Counted from the stretch's first letter, positions 20,467 to 30,263 are shown. The stretch: 64,000 bases of DNA from Sphingomonas sp. SRS2 (GCF_000971055.1 NZ_LARW01000097.1:45110-109109); one strand, 5' to 3'. Notes: a model not told the origin generated them from the sequence alone. Translations and numbers: made by a program.

Positions 20467-21567
20467 ATGGGTTTTCGCTGTGGTATCGTCGGGCTGCCGA
20501 ATGTCGGCAAGTCCACCCTCTTCAACGCGCTGACCGAGACCGCGGCGGCGCAGGCCGCCAACTATCCCTTCTGCACGATCGAGCCCAATATCGGGCAGGT
20601 CGCGGTTCCCGATCCGCGTCTTTATGAGATCGCCAAGATCGGCGGTTCGGCCAAGATCATCGAGACCCAGCTCGCCTTCGTCGACATCGCCGGGCTGGTC
20701 CGCGGCGCATCGAAGGGCGAAGGGCTGGGCAATCAGTTCCTCGGCAACATCCGCGAGGTCGATGCGATCGTCCACGTGCTGCGTTGTTTCGAGGACGGCG
20801 ATGTCACCCATGTCGAGAACAAGATCGATCCGATCGCCGACGCCGAGACGGTCGAGACCGAGCTGATGCTGTCCGATCTCGAAAGCCTGGAGAAGCGCGT
20901 TCCCGCCTTCGCCAAGAAGGCGACGCAGGGCGACAAGGAAGCCAAGGTCGCCGCCTCTGTGCTCGGCCAGGCGCTCGAGCTGCTGCGTGAAGGAAAGCCC
21001 GCGCGGCTGACCCAGCCGAAGGACGACGATGAGGCGCGCGTCTTTCAGCAGGCGCAGCTGCTCACCGCCAAGCCGGTGCTCTATGTCTGCAATGTCGACG
21101 AAGGCGCGGCGGCCGAGGGCAACGCCCTGTCCGCTAAGGTATTCGAAAAGGCGAAGGCCGAAGGCGCCAAGGCCGTGATCGTCTCGGCGGCGATCGAGGC
21201 CGAGATCGTCACCCTCGACCCCGCCGATCGCGCCGAGTTCCTCTCCGATCTCGGCCTCAGCGAGACCGGCCTCGCGCGCGTCATCCGCGCCGGCTACGAA
21301 CTGCTTGATCTGATCACCTTCTTTACGGTCGGCCCCAAGGAGGCCCGCGCCTGGACGGTCGAGAAGGGCGCGAAAGCCCCCAATGCCGCCGGCGCGATCC
21401 ACACCGATTTCGAGCGTGGCTTCATCCGGGCGGAGACGATGGCCTATCAGGACTATGTCACGCTGGGCGGCGAAGCCGCCGCGCGCGATGCCGGGAAATA
21501 TCGTTCGGAAGGCAAGGAATATCTCGTCCAGGACGGCGACATCATGCTGTTCCGGTTCAACGTCTGA
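20467..21567 (+). CDS. ychF: Redox-regulated ATPase YchF (Obg-like, OLA1 family)
   Basis: Conserved ribosome-associated P-loop NTPase. The product has 366 residues, usual length. The Walker [15 protein letters not shown] is near residue 8, [20 protein letters not shown] is the G3/switch region, and the C-terminal TGS domain ends with [20 protein letters not shown]. The family hydrolyses ATP rather than GTP because its specificity motif differs. Followed 8 bp later by a MaoC gene, probably co-transcribed. Confidence 0.96.
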   Translation: MGFRCGIVGLPNVGKSTLFNALTETAAAQAANYPFCTIEPNIGQVAVPDPRLYEIAKIGGSAKIIETQLAFVDIAGLVRGASKGEGLGNQFLGNIREVDAIVHVLRCFEDGDVTHVENKIDPIADAETVETELMLSDLESLEKRVPAFAKKATQGDKEAKVAASVLGQALELLREGKPARLTQPKDDDEARVFQQAQLLTAKPVLYVCNVDEGAAAEGNALSAKVFEKAKAEGAKAVIVSAAIEAEIVTLDPADRAEFLSDLGLSETGLARVIRAGYELLDLITFFTVGPKEARAWTVEKGAKAPNAAGAIHTDFERGFIRAETMAYQDYVTLGGEAAARDAGKYRSEGKEYLVQDGDIMLFRFNV

Positions 21568-21575
21568 GGTCCGCG

Positions 21576-22025
21576 ATGCGCTATTTCGAGGATTATGAGG
21601 AAGGTCGCGTCGAACGATTCGGCGCCTATGAAGTGAAGCGCGACGAGGTGATCGACTTCGCCTCGAAATATGATCCGCAGCGCTTCCATCTCGACGATGC
21701 CGCCGCCGCCGCCAATCCCATCTTTGGCCGGCTCGCGGCCAGCGGCTGGCACACATGCGGCATGGTCATGCGGATGCTGACCGACCACTGGACCGAAGAC
21801 GGCCATTTTTCGGAAGGCGGCACCGGCGTCGACGAACTGCGCTGGACCAGGCCCGTCTATCCCGGCGACGTGCTTAGCGTTGAGGCTGAAGTCCTGTCGA
21901 AGAGCACGCCGAAATCCAAACCCGCGATCGGTTTCGTCAATTTCCGCCTCGCCGTCCTCAATCAGGATGATGAGGTGGTGCTGACCATGAAGGTAACTAA
22001 CATCCAGCGCCGACGGCCCAGCTAG
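21576..22025 (+). CDS. MaoC-family dehydratase
   Basis: Hotdog-fold hydratase, likely acting on an enoyl-CoA or similar thioester. The product has 149 residues. The hydratase motif region YDPQRFHLDDAAAAANPIFG contains the Asp and His of the MaoC active site, followed by LAASGWHTCGM. Predicted cytoplasmic. It lies 8 bp after ychF and ends on a CTAG shared with the convergent GFA gene. Physiological substrate unknown. Confidence 0.85.
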   Translation: MRYFEDYEEGRVERFGAYEVKRDEVIDFASKYDPQRFHLDDAAAAANPIFGRLAASGWHTCGMVMRMLTDHWTEDGHFSEGGTGVDELRWTRPVYPGDVLSVEAEVLSKSTPKSKPAIGFVNFRLAVLNQDDEVVLTMKVTNIQRRRPS

Positions 22026-22510
22026 CCCGGACGGCATACCCCGCGCGCGGCATATTGCTCGATCAGCGCGGGAAAATCCTCCGGCGGTGGCAGCGTCTCG
22101 AAACTGTGTACGGCGCCGGTCGTCGACCAGGGCAGCTTTTCCAACGTCCAGAATTCCGCAAATGGAATGAACCAGTCATGCCGATCGAGCATCGCGGGCC
22201 TGAGATTGACGAAATCACCCATCCCCTCGGCCCGCGTGAACATCCAGCTCATGCACCAGCCACAAAAATGGTGGTGTTGGTCACCGTGCAGCCCGCCGAT
22301 CACCGGTTCGCCCTCGATCACCGCAAGATCGCCGACGGGGATGGCGACACTCATCGAAAAGGCGCTCGCCGACATTGTCTGGCATCCGGTGCAGTGACAG
22401 GCAGAGGCGAGCAGCGGCGGCGCAGTCACGCGAATGCGGACCTTCCCGCACCGGCAACCGCCTTCCCAGGGGAGCTTCCAGTCCGTTCTTCGCAAAGAAC
22501 TTCCATCCAT
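22022..22510 (-). CDS. GFA-family (Mss4-like) zinc protein
   Basis: Glutathione-dependent formaldehyde-activating-type fold, 162 residues. Zinc-binding Cys residues are visible in GGCRCGKVRIRV, ACHCTGCQ and FCGWCMSWMF, matching the GFA spacing. Most members have no proven activity. It is convergent with the MaoC gene (shared CTAG) and lies 21 bp after the mtnP coding region. A second GFA paralogue lies at about 38.6 kb. Confidence 0.85.
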   Translation of the reverse strand: MDGSSLRRTDWKLPWEGGCRCGKVRIRVTAPPLLASACHCTGCQTMSASAFSMSVAIPVGDLAVIEGEPVIGGLHGDQHHHFCGWCMSWMFTRAEGMGDFVNLRPAMLDRHDWFIPFAEFWTLEKLPWSTTGAVHSFETLPPPEDFPALIEQYAARGVCRPG

Positions 22511-22531
22511 ACAGAACGAACGGACGGTCGC

Positions 22532-23400
22532 TTATGTCCCTGCGGCGAATAATCGTGGCGCGATGGTCGCCAGCTGCCGCTTCTTGCCGGCAGGCCACGC
22601 GGCACGCGCGGTAATCACCGCGCCGTCAAGGGCATGGTCGCACCCCTGCGGACAGGCCGTACCGCCGCCGGTACGTTTGGCGACCGCCGCGACAAGCGCC
22701 TGCGCGCGGGCGACGTTGGCGTCCATCGTCGCGATGACCATGCCGACATCGACATCCTTGTCCGACCAAGCGTCGTGGTCGGTCACCATCGCGACGCTGG
22801 CGTAGCAAAGCTCCGCTTCGCGGGCGAGCCGCGCCTCTGGCAGCCCGGTCATGCCGACCACGTCGCATCCCCAGCTCTTGTGCAGCAGCGATTCGGCGCG
22901 AGTCGAGAATTGCGGCCCCTCGATCACCAGCATCGTGCCGCCGATCCGATGCTGGCCGCCATCCGCCACCAGCGCATTCGCCACGACATTGCCAAGCCGG
23001 GCGCAGGTGGGTCGCCCAATCCCACATGCGCGACGATGCCGTCGCCGAAGAAGCTGCGCCCACCTCGCACGGTGCGGTCGATATATTGGTCGACCAGCAC
23101 GAAGGCGCCCGACGGCACATCGGCGTCGAAGCCTCCGACTGCGGACACAGCCAGTATCTCGGTGCAGCCCGCCGCCTTGAGCGCGGCGACATTGGCGCGG
23201 TAGTTGACCTCGCCGGGCGCGATCCTGTGCCCCCGTCCATGGCGCGGCAGGAAGGCGACATCGCGGCCCGCGATGCTGCCGATCAGCAGCGCATCGGACG
23301 GCTTGCCCCAGGCGGTATCGACGTCGATCCACTCTCCATCAGCGAGCGCCGGCATCCGGTAGAGGCCGCTGCCGCCGATCAGGCCGAGGCGGTTGGTCAT
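22532..23400 (-). pseudogene. mtnP: S-methyl-5'-thioadenosine phosphorylase, broken by one frameshift
   Basis: The enzyme cleaves methylthioadenosine in methionine salvage. The first ~130 residues (MTNRLGLIGGSGLYRMPALA ... VAHVGLGD) are in one frame. The rest (TCARLGNVVANALVADGG ... GTMLVIEGPQFSTRAESL ... CPQGCDHALDGAVI) is in another. The switch lies near 23010 in GACCCACCTGC, where the family reads Asp-Pro-Thr-Cys; one missing C explains it. Everything else looks conserved, so this is either a recent pseudogene or a base-call error. Confidence 0.85.
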
Positions 23401-23425
23401 GGCATCTCCCCTCCCGTCGTCCCGG

Positions 23426-23493
23426 CGGAGGCCGGGGCCACTATCGGTTCTGGCGCAAGCATCGCCTCAACCATCTGCCGGCCCCGGCCTCCG
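23426..23493. repeat. 14-bp perfect inverted repeat (REP-like)
   Basis: CGGAGGCCGGGGCC and GGCCCCGGCCTCCG lie 40 bp apart just upstream of mtnP, with flanking CCCCTCC/GGAGGGG extending the pairing. The sequence resembles the palindromic cggcggaggccgggg repeats scattered through sphingomonad genomes; that family link is from memory. Confidence 0.6.
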
Positions 23494-23515
23494 TGGAGGG
23501 GCGACACTAACAAGA

Positions 23516-23550
23516 AAAAGGCCGCCCGGTCATCCCGGACGGCCCCTTTT
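23516..23550. terminator. Bidirectional terminator after petC
   Basis: GGCCG-C-CCGG pairs with CCGG-A-CGGCC around a 5-nt loop. It is flanked by AAAAA on the left and TTTT on the right, so it has a T-run on both strands. On the minus strand it closes the petABC operon 20 bp after the petC stop. Confidence 0.8.
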
Positions 23551-23569
23551 CTCATCAAACCGACAAAGC

Positions 23570-24415
23570 TCAGTGCTTAATGCCCGCCCAGATGTTGCGG
23601 TAGGACAGATAGGCCAGCGTGGTCGCCATCAGCAGGAAGATGATGACAGCGAGGCCGATCTCGTGCCGCTTCTGCAGCTTGGGCTCGGCGGTCCAGATCA
23701 GGAAGGCGGCAACGTCCTTCGACATCTGGTCCACGGTTGGCTTGGTACCGTCGGCATAGCTGACCTGCCCCTCCGCCACGATCGGCGGCGGCATCGCGAT
23801 GTTGAGGTTCGCGAAATAGGGGTTGTAGTGGAGGCCGGCGCCGGTCTTCGAGTCCGGGAACTTCTTGAGAAGTTCGGCGGGCTGGTTGGCCTGATAACCG
23901 GTCAGCAGCGAGTAGACATAGGCACCACCATCGTGACGCGCCTTGGTCATCAGCGACAGGTCGGGCGGGAACGCGTTGTTGTTGGCGGCGCGGCCGGCAA
24001 CCTCGTTCGCATAGGGCGCCGGGAACTTGTCGGCCGGCGTCGCCTTGCGGGTCGCGGGCTCGCCGGTCTCCGGGTTGATCGAGGGAACCTCGGTCGCCCA
24101 GGTCTTGGCGATCGCCTTCACTTCGGGATCGGTGAAGCCGAGATCCTTCAGATCGCGGAACGCGACGTGGTGGAGCGAGTGACAGGCGGCGCAGACTTCC
24201 TTGTACACTTGGAAGCCGCGCTGCAGCTGCTGCAGGTCGAACTTGCCGAACGGCCCATCGGTGCTGAAGGAAACCTCCTTCGGGTGCAGATGGAATTCAT
24301 GCTCGGCGGTCGGCTGCGGCGGCTCTGCGACATAGGCGATAGCGCCCATGACCAGCGAGTAGAGCAGGATCCCGGCGAAGCCGAGGCCGACGAGGAATGC
24401 GATTGGACGAACCAT
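23570..24415 (-). CDS. petC: Cytochrome c1 of the bc1 complex
   Basis: Membrane-anchored c-type cytochrome passing electrons from the Rieske protein to cytochrome c. The start chosen gives MVRPIAFLVGLGFAG (281 residues). An N-terminal hydrophobic signal, the heme-attachment CAACH at residues 75-79, the axial-Met region (YFANLNIAMPPPI) and a C-terminal membrane anchor (AVIIFLLMATTLAYLSYRN) are visible. Last gene of petABC, 16 bp after petB. It needs the Ccm cytochrome-maturation system, of which ccmA/ccmB occur at ~45 kb. Confidence 0.96.
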   Translation of the reverse strand: MVRPIAFLVGLGFAGILLYSLVMGAIAYVAEPPQPTAEHEFHLHPKEVSFSTDGPFGKFDLQQLQRGFQVYKEVCAACHSLHHVAFRDLKDLGFTDPEVKAIAKTWATEVPSINPETGEPATRKATPADKFPAPYANEVAGRAANNNAFPPDLSLMTKARHDGGAYVYSLLTGYQANQPAELLKKFPDSKTGAGLHYNPYFANLNIAMPPPIVAEGQVSYADGTKPTVDQMSKDVAAFLIWTAEPKLQKRHEIGLAVIIFLLMATTLAYLSYRNIWAGIKH

Positions 24416-24431
24416 GGTCTTATCTTTCCCC

Positions 24432-25718
24432 TTAGCCCTGCGTGCTCGTGGAGAGCGTAGCGCCGCTCTTGCCCTCAAGCACCGCCTCGGTGATCGAATT
24501 AGGCAGCGGGAGCGGGCGCTCCATGCGCGAAACGATCGGCAGGATGATCAGGAAATGCGCGAAGTAATAGGCCGCGGCCAGCTGTGAGATCATCACATAG
24601 GGCTCTTCGGCCGGCGCACCGCCGCACCATCCCAATATGAGCACGTCGATAACGAGCAGCCAGAAGAACTTCTTGAACGCCGGGCGGTAATTGCCCGAAC
24701 GCACCGGCGACTTGTCCAGCCACGGCAGGAAGAAGAGCATCAGGATCGCGGCGAACATCGCCACCACGCCGAGCAGCTTGGCCGGAATGCCGAAGATGTC
24801 GAAGGTGAAGGCGCGCAGGATCGCGTAGAACGGCCAGTAATACCATTCCGGCACGATGTGCGCGGGCGTCGAGAGCGGGTTGGCCGGGATATAGTTATCC
24901 GGGTGGCCGAGCGCGTTCGGCGCGTAGAACAGCACCAGGCAGTAGAGGATCAGGAACACGCCCAGTCCGAAACCATCCTTGGCGGTGTAATAGGGGTGGA
25001 AGGGAACGGTGTCCTGCGGACCCTTCACCTCGATGCCCGTCGGGTTGCTCGAACCCGGGATGTGCAGCGCCCAGATGTGCAGGATGATGACACCCGCGAT
25101 CACGAACGGCAGCAGATAATGCAGCGAGAAGAAGCGGTTCAGCGCGGCGTTGTCCGGCGCGAAACCGCCGAGCAACCAGGTCTGGATCGGCTCGCCGACT
25201 ACGGGGAGCGCACCGAACAGGCCGGTGATCACCTTGGCGCCCCAGAAGCTCATCTGCCCCCAGGGAAGCACATAGCCCATGAAGCCCGTTGCCATCATCA
25301 GCAGGTAGATGACGAGGCCCAGCAGCCAGACCATCTCGCGCGGGGCCTTGTACGATCCGTAATAAAGCCCGCGGAAGATGTGGAGATAGACCACGATGAA
25401 GAAGAAGCTCGCGCCCGTCGCATGCGCGTAGCGGATCATCCAGCCCGAGTTCACGTCGCGCATGATATGCTCGACCGAGTCGAAGGCCACCGCGCCATTG
25501 GCGGCGTAGTGCATCGCCAGGATGATGCCGGTGATGATCTGAATGCCCAGCGCCGCGCCCGAAAGCACGCCGAAGTTCCAGAAATAGTTCAGGTTGCGGG
25601 GGACCGGATAGCCGGCGCCGACCGCATTGTAGACAAGCCGCGGCAGCGGGAGCCGCTGGTCGACCCACTGCATCAGCGGGTTCTTAGGCTCGTAATGTTT
25701 TGCCCAGGGGAAGCTCAT
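24432..25718 (-). CDS. petB: Cytochrome b of the bc1 complex
   Basis: Eight-helix, di-heme subunit housing both quinone sites. The product has 428 residues. The N-terminal helix pairs contain the heme-ligating His ([24 protein letters not shown] type pattern, and [22 protein letters not shown]). The Qo-site PEWY motif is present in [18 protein letters not shown]. It lies between the Rieske and c1 genes with short gaps. Confidence 0.97.
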   Translation of the reverse strand: MSFPWAKHYEPKNPLMQWVDQRLPLPRLVYNAVGAGYPVPRNLNYFWNFGVLSGAALGIQIITGIILAMHYAANGAVAFDSVEHIMRDVNSGWMIRYAHATGASFFFIVVYLHIFRGLYYGSYKAPREMVWLLGLVIYLLMMATGFMGYVLPWGQMSFWGAKVITGLFGALPVVGEPIQTWLLGGFAPDNAALNRFFSLHYLLPFVIAGVIILHIWALHIPGSSNPTGIEVKGPQDTVPFHPYYTAKDGFGLGVFLILYCLVLFYAPNALGHPDNYIPANPLSTPAHIVPEWYYWPFYAILRAFTFDIFGIPAKLLGVVAMFAAILMLFFLPWLDKSPVRSGNYRPAFKKFFWLLVIDVLILGWCGGAPAEEPYVMISQLAAAYYFAHFLIILPIVSRMERPLPLPNSITEAVLEGKSGATLSTSTQG

Positions 25719-25729
25719 GTTGGTCTACC

Positions 25730-26296
25730 TCAGCCCACTGCGACGATGGTGTCGGATTTGAAGGCATATTTCGGCACTTCGAGATTTTTCGGCGCCGGGC
25801 CTTTGCGAATGCGCGCCGCGGTGTCGTAGTGCGACCCGTGGCAGGGGCAGAAATAGCCGCCGAACTCACCCTTGATCTCACCCGAGCCCGCACCCAGCGG
25901 CACGCAGCCGAGATGGGTGCAAACGCCCATGGTGATCAGCCACTGCTTCTTGCCGCCGACCGTGCGCTCTTCGAGCGTCTGCGGATCGCGGAGCGAAGCA
26001 ACGTCGGTCTTGTCCGCCGCGCTGATCTCCGCACCCGTCAGGTGACGGATGAAGAGCGGCTGCTTGCGGAAGATCGTCTTGATCGCCTGACCTTCCTTGA
26101 TCGCCGAGAGATCGACCTCGATCGACGCCAGCGCAAGCACGTCGGCCGAAGGGTTCATCTGGTTGATCAGGGGGAGCAGGACCGTCGCGGCGCCAACGCC
26201 CGCAAAGCTCACTGCCGCGATATTGATGAAGTCACGACGACGGACGCCGCCTTCGGCCACTTCACCGGCCGTATCTGTATGTTCGAGCGTCGCCAT
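25730..26296 (-). CDS. petA: Rieske iron-sulfur subunit of the bc1 complex
   Basis: Carries the 2Fe-2S cluster oxidising ubiquinol. The start giving MATLEHTDTAGEV is preferred; the upstream ATG adds 13 unlikely residues. The product has 188 residues. The twin-Arg RRRDFINIAAVSFAGVGAA forms the uncleaved Tat signal anchor. Cluster ligands lie in CTHLGCVPLG and FCPCHGSHYD. First gene of petABC, divergent from trmL with about 190 bp between. Confidence 0.96.
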   Translation of the reverse strand: MATLEHTDTAGEVAEGGVRRRDFINIAAVSFAGVGAATVLLPLINQMNPSADVLALASIEVDLSAIKEGQAIKTIFRKQPLFIRHLTGAEISAADKTDVASLRDPQTLEERTVGGKKQWLITMGVCTHLGCVPLGAGSGEIKGEFGGYFCPCHGSHYDTAARIRKGPAPKNLEVPKYAFKSDTIVAVG

Positions 26297-26489
26297 TCCG
26301 GAACCCTTGCGCTGCCACGATGCTGGCGCCTGCAACGAGGGGCGAGCTTACCGCCATTGCCCCCTGCGCATGCGCGACCGCCCGCAAAATCCCCGGCGGC
26401 TGCGCGCTGATAGCGCCGGTTCATCGGCTTTGCCAATCCCATTTCACGAATATTGCGGCATTGCGATGCGTTCGCATATCAGCAGAGCC

Positions 26490-26939
26490 ATGCGGATAGC
26501 CCTTCACCAGCCCGATATCGCCGGAAATGTCGGCACGATCCTGCGCCTTGCGGCGTGCCTCGGCGTCGCCGTCGACATCATAGAACCCTGCGGATTCGCC
26601 TTTTCGGATCGGGCGCTGAAGCGATCGGGCATGGATTATGTCGCCGATGCGGAGGTAATCCGCCACGCCGACTGGGAAAGCTTCGATGCGGCGCGGCATG
26701 GCCGGCTGGTGCTGCTGTCGACGCGCGCCGATGTGACGCTGGCCGAGGCGCGCTTCGAGCCCGGCGACATAGTGCTGCTGGGATCAGAGGGTGCGGGCGT
26801 GCCGCCACATGTCCATGATCGGGCCGATTTGCGGGTGCGGATTCCGATGCGACCCGGCTTCCGGTCCTTGAATGTCGCGGTGTCGGCTGGCATCGCGCTC
26901 GCCGAAGCGTTGCGGCAGACCGAAGGATGGCCCGAATGA
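26490..26939 (+). CDS. trmL: tRNA (cytidine/uridine-34-2'-O)-methyltransferase TrmL
   Basis: SPOUT-class enzyme methylating the wobble ribose of leucine tRNAs. The start MRIALHQPDIAGNVGTILRL matches family N-termini; an ATG eight codons earlier is possible. The product has 149 residues. SPOUT knot motifs LLGSEGAGVPPHV and IPMRPGFRSLNVAVSAGIALAEALRQ, which form the SAM pocket, are complete. It overlaps the hemF start by 13 bp (or 4 bp if hemF starts at its second ATG). Confidence 0.94.
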   Translation: MRIALHQPDIAGNVGTILRLAACLGVAVDIIEPCGFAFSDRALKRSGMDYVADAEVIRHADWESFDAARHGRLVLLSTRADVTLAEARFEPGDIVLLGSEGAGVPPHVHDRADLRVRIPMRPGFRSLNVAVSAGIALAEALRQTEGWPE

Positions 26940-27796
26940 CGATGACCCTCGATTCCCAGCAGGCCGCCGCGCGAAGCTGGTTCGAATCACTGCGCGACCG
27001 GATCTGCGCCGCGTTCGAGGCGATCGAGCGCGAGGCCGGCAGCGACGCCAGCTTCGCCTACACGCCCTGGAATCGCGACAATGATCCTGAGGGGAAAGGT
27101 GGCGGCGGCGTCCAGGGGCTGATGAAGGGGCGCGTCTTCGAGAAGGTCGGCGTCAACGTGTCGACCGTCGGCGGCGCCTTCGCGCCAGAGTTCGCAAAGA
27201 CCATCCATGGTGCGGGCGAGGAGAATCCGAGCTTCTTTGCCACCGGCATCAGTCTGGTCGCTCATATGGCCAATCCGCATGCCCCCGCCGTCCACATGAA
27301 CATGCGCTTCCTGAACACTACCAAGCGCTGGTTCGGCGGAGGGGCCGCCCCCACCCCGCCGATCCCCTATGCGGAAGACACCGACGCCTTCCATGCGCGG
27401 CTGAAGGCGGCGTGCGACGTGCACGGTGCGGACTATTATGAGCGATTCAAGAAATGGGCCGACGATTATTTCTGGATTCCCCATCGCCAGGTCCATCGCG
27501 GCGTCGGCGGCATTTTCTATGACCATCTCGACGTCGAGGACGATGCCGGCTTCGACGCCAATTTCGCTTTCACCCGCGATGTGGGCGAGGCCTTTCTCGA
27601 CATCTTCCCCCGGATCGTTCGCGCGCGCATGGCGACCGAAGCGAGCGATGAGGACCGGCAACGGATGCTCACCTTCCGCGGCCGCTATGCCGAGTTCAAC
27701 CTCGTCTATGACCGGGGCACCCTGTTCGGACTCAAGACCGGCGGTAATATCGATGCGATTCTGATGAGCCTGCCGCCGGTGGCGGTGTGGGAGTGA
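26927..27796 (+). CDS. hemF: Oxygen-dependent coproporphyrinogen III oxidase
   Basis: Oxidative decarboxylation of coproporphyrinogen III to protoporphyrinogen IX in heme synthesis. The product has 289 residues, starting MARMTMTLDSQQ; the ATG at residue 4 is an alternative start. Family motifs are present: GGGGVQGLMKGRVFEKVGVN, HMANPHAPAVHMNMRF, RGVGGIFYDHL, and RYAEFNLVYDRGTLFGL near the C-terminus. Its aerobic type fits an obligate aerobe. Followed 7 bp later by a GNAT gene. Confidence 0.97.
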   Translation: MARMTMTLDSQQAAARSWFESLRDRICAAFEAIEREAGSDASFAYTPWNRDNDPEGKGGGGVQGLMKGRVFEKVGVNVSTVGGAFAPEFAKTIHGAGEENPSFFATGISLVAHMANPHAPAVHMNMRFLNTTKRWFGGGAAPTPPIPYAEDTDAFHARLKAACDVHGADYYERFKKWADDYFWIPHRQVHRGVGGIFYDHLDVEDDAGFDANFAFTRDVGEAFLDIFPRIVRARMATEASDEDRQRMLTFRGRYAEFNLVYDRGTLFGLKTGGNIDAILMSLPPVAVWE

Positions 27797-27803
27797 GGCT
27801 CGC

Positions 27804-28388
27804 GTGCCGCTGACGCACGTTCCCCCGCATATGATCGCGACGATCGTGACGTCGCTGGAGATGCGCGAACGCCCCAAACCCCGGATGATTCCCGCCGCCC
27901 GCTTCCGGCTGACGCGCTGGAAGGAACCATCGCCGGATAAATATCGCGCACTGTTCCGCCGGGTCGGCGAACCTTGGATGTGGTTTTCCCGGCTGGTCAT
28001 GCCCGAGGCCGATCTCCTCGCGATCATCCATGATCCGGCAGTCGAAATCTATGCGGTGGAGGATATGCGCGGCATCGAGATCGGCATGCTCGAACTGGAT
28101 TTCCGCAAGGCCGGCGAAGCCGAAATCGGCTTTTTCGGCTTCGTCACCGAACTCACCGGCAAGGGCAATGGCGGCTGGCTGATGGCGCAGGCGCTATCGA
28201 TCGGATGGCGCAAGAATGTCGAACGGATGTGGGTCCATACCTGCACGCTCGATCATCCCGGCGCATTGAGCTTCTACCGCCGCCACGGCTTCGTACCGTT
28301 CGAGCGGGCCATAGAGACCTTTGCTGATCCGCGGTTGGCGGGAATCGTGCCGCGCGGCGCAGCGCCACATATTCCGGTGCTGGACTAG
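27804..28388 (+). CDS. GNAT-family N-acetyltransferase
   Basis: Predicted acyl-CoA-dependent acetyltransferase of 194 residues, GTG start 7 bp after hemF. The acetyl-CoA binding segment is IGFFGFVTELTGKGNGGWLMAQAL, where Thr-Gly-Lys-Gly-Asn-Gly approximates the usual Q/RxxGxG/A, followed by HTCTLDHPGALSFYRRHGFVPFER. Substrate unknown. It ends on a CTAG shared with the convergent membrane-protein gene. Confidence 0.8.
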   Translation: MPLTHVPPHMIATIVTSLEMRERPKPRMIPAARFRLTRWKEPSPDKYRALFRRVGEPWMWFSRLVMPEADLLAIIHDPAVEIYAVEDMRGIEIGMLELDFRKAGEAEIGFFGFVTELTGKGNGGWLMAQALSIGWRKNVERMWVHTCTLDHPGALSFYRRHGFVPFERAIETFADPRLAGIVPRGAAPHIPVLD

Positions 28389-29179
28389 ACGGTAGCGATC
28401 CGGCGGTAAATGAGCGCGATATAGACCGTCATGCCAAGCGAGAGAACCGACTGAAGACCGGCGCTTACCAGCGACTGGACTACGAACAGCAGTTCCGCAT
28501 CGCCGACCGCCAGCGCGACCAGTCGGAAGATCGACCCGAATACCAGCATGTCGACCATCGTGACCACGAAGCCGAGGAACAGGAACAGCAGCCAGACCCC
28601 GATGAAGCGGAGGACATTGTCGCGGCTCAGGCCCCAGATACGGCGCAGCGCATCGAGCGGGCCGGCCTCCTCCACCGCCAGCACCGGCGCGAACAGCAGC
28701 AGCCGGACGACAATTACAAGCATCGGTATAATGATCAGCATCGACAGCAGATTGGCGACGCCCGGGCTCTGCGGGCTCGACTGGAAGAGCATGACGCCTA
28801 GCGTGGCGGCGGTTACGATCGCTATCGCGATGCAGATCCATGCGACCATGACCAGTCCGCCGGCCGCGACCGCCCGGAAAAAGGCCCTGATCGACCGCGA
28901 TAGCGCCTCGCCAACGCTGATCCCGGGAACGAGAACGAGGAGCGAAACCACGAGATAGCCGAACAGCGCCAGCAAAAGGGCCGGAAAGGCGAGGAATATC
29001 TGCGCGCTGACAGCCTTGCCCGCCATGGCGGCCGGATTGGCGGCCCCGACCATGGCAAAACGCAGCAGGAGTTGCGCCGGACCGAAGATGGCGAGCGCCA
29101 CAGGCGTGAGCAGACCGCTTTCCCGGCGCAGGAAGGCGATCGTCTCTTCCCAGACGGTGCCCAGCGAAAAAGCCGTCAT
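28385..29179 (-). CDS. Integral membrane protein of unknown function
   Basis: Predicted polytopic inner-membrane protein of 264 residues, starting [20 protein letters not shown]; longer in-frame starts give an Arg-rich, unlikely leader. About six hydrophobic helices are visible ([80 protein letters not shown] and a final [14 protein letters not shown]). The loop [19 protein letters not shown] resembles DUF-type glycerophosphodiester-membrane-domain relatives, but I do not assign it. Confidence 0.7.
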   Translation of the reverse strand: MTAFSLGTVWEETIAFLRRESGLLTPVALAIFGPAQLLLRFAMVGAANPAAMAGKAVSAQIFLAFPALLLALFGYLVVSLLVLVPGISVGEALSRSIRAFFRAVAAGGLVMVAWICIAIAIVTAATLGVMLFQSSPQSPGVANLLSMLIIIPMLVIVVRLLLFAPVLAVEEAGPLDALRRIWGLSRDNVLRFIGVWLLFLFLGFVVTMVDMLVFGSIFRLVALAVGDAELLFVVQSLVSAGLQSVLSLGMTVYIALIYRRIATV

Positions 29180-29283
29180 GCGCGCATTGCTCCAACCATA
29201 TTCGCCCCGCCTATCCTGTCGGCATGGTCGAGCGCAATCGCATCGCACTTGATCGGCGGAGAAAATCGTCAATATGCGAAGCG

Positions 29284-29955
29284 ATGACGATCGTTGACAT
29301 GATGGTCGATGGGAGCGATGTCGAGTGGCGGGTGTCGCCCGGCCTGTCCCCCTACGCCGAAACGCTGGCTGCCATGGAGGCGCGCGCGGCGGCGATCCGC
29401 GTTGGCGAGGCACGCGAGTTGATCTGGTTGCTGGAGCATCCGCCGCTCTACACCGCGGGGACCAGCGCCGCCGGGGACGAATTGCTGGCGCCTGATCGCT
29501 TCCCGGTGTTCCGCGCCGGCCGTGGCGGGCGCTATACCTATCACGGCCCCGGCCAGCGGGTGGGCTATGTCCTGCTCGATCTCGACAAGCGCGGCCGCGA
29601 CGTGCGCTGCTTCGTGGCCGGAATCGAGAAGTGGTTGATCGCGACGCTCGCCGATTTCGGCATCGCCGGGCGCAGCGAGCCGGGCCGGGTCGGCATCTGG
29701 ACCGGCCAGGGCCCCACCGAGGCCAAGATCGGTGCGATCGGCGTGCGCGTGCGGCGCTGGGTCAGCTTCCACGGCTTTTCGCTCAACGTCGATCCCGATT
29801 TGTCGCACTTCTCCGGCATCGTACCCTGCGGCCTGGGCGACTTCGCCGTGACGAGCATGGCGCAGCTGGGCGCGCCGGCGGAGATGGAGGCGGTGGACCA
29901 TGCGCTGGCCCGCCATTTTCCAGCTATGCTCGATCGACTGCGCTGCGCCGCCTGA
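29284..29955 (+). CDS. lipB: Octanoyl-[ACP]:protein N-octanoyltransferase
   Basis: Transfers octanoate from ACP to lipoyl domains such as PdhC. The product has 223 residues from [12 protein letters not shown]; an upstream ATG and an internal one (18 bp later) are alternatives because no clear Shine-Dalgarno decides. LipB motifs are complete: [39 protein letters not shown] with the catalytic Lys, and [15 protein letters not shown] with the catalytic Cys. Confidence 0.94.
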   Translation: MTIVDMMVDGSDVEWRVSPGLSPYAETLAAMEARAAAIRVGEARELIWLLEHPPLYTAGTSAAGDELLAPDRFPVFRAGRGGRYTYHGPGQRVGYVLLDLDKRGRDVRCFVAGIEKWLIATLADFGIAGRSEPGRVGIWTGQGPTEAKIGAIGVRVRRWVSFHGFSLNVDPDLSHFSGIVPCGLGDFAVTSMAQLGAPAEMEAVDHALARHFPAMLDRLRCAA

Positions 29956-30032
29956 ATGTCGCACATCCGCTTGAGTGCCCGAGTCGTTCACTATATCGTC
30001 CTCCCAAAGCGCAAGATTTCAGGGAGTGAACA

Positions 30033-30263
30033 ATGTTTCGATCGACCAGCATCCTCATCGCCAGCAGCCTCATCGTAGCGGCTACCGGTCTCTCGGCTTG
30101 CGGCAAGTCGGGCGGCGAGGCCGATACCAATGTCGTCGAAATGAACGCCAGCGACGGCTCGATGAACGATATGACCGTGGTGGAAAGCGCCACGCTCGAT
30201 CAGGCGGGCACTGCGGCAGCCGACAATGGCGCCGAAGCGGGGAATGCCAGCAACGCCATGTAA
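30033..30263 (+). CDS. Small predicted lipoprotein
   Basis: A 76-residue product with a signal peptide ending in the lipobox LSAC (MFRSTSILIASSLIVAATGLSAC), so probably a lipid-anchored envelope protein. The mature part is only ~53 residues, acidic and low-complexity (Asn, Ala, Met, Asp). It starts after CAGGGAGTGAACA. No family recognised; similar tiny Asn/Ala-rich lipoproteins are common in sphingomonads, which is from general knowledge only. Confidence 0.65.
   Translation: MFRSTSILIASSLIVAATGLSACGKSGGEADTNVVEMNASDGSMNDMTVVESATLDQAGTAAADNGAEAGNASNAM

Noticed and set aside
22281..22598. CRISPR-like or tandem repeat arrays
   Set aside because: No regularly spaced repeats were found here or elsewhere in the window.
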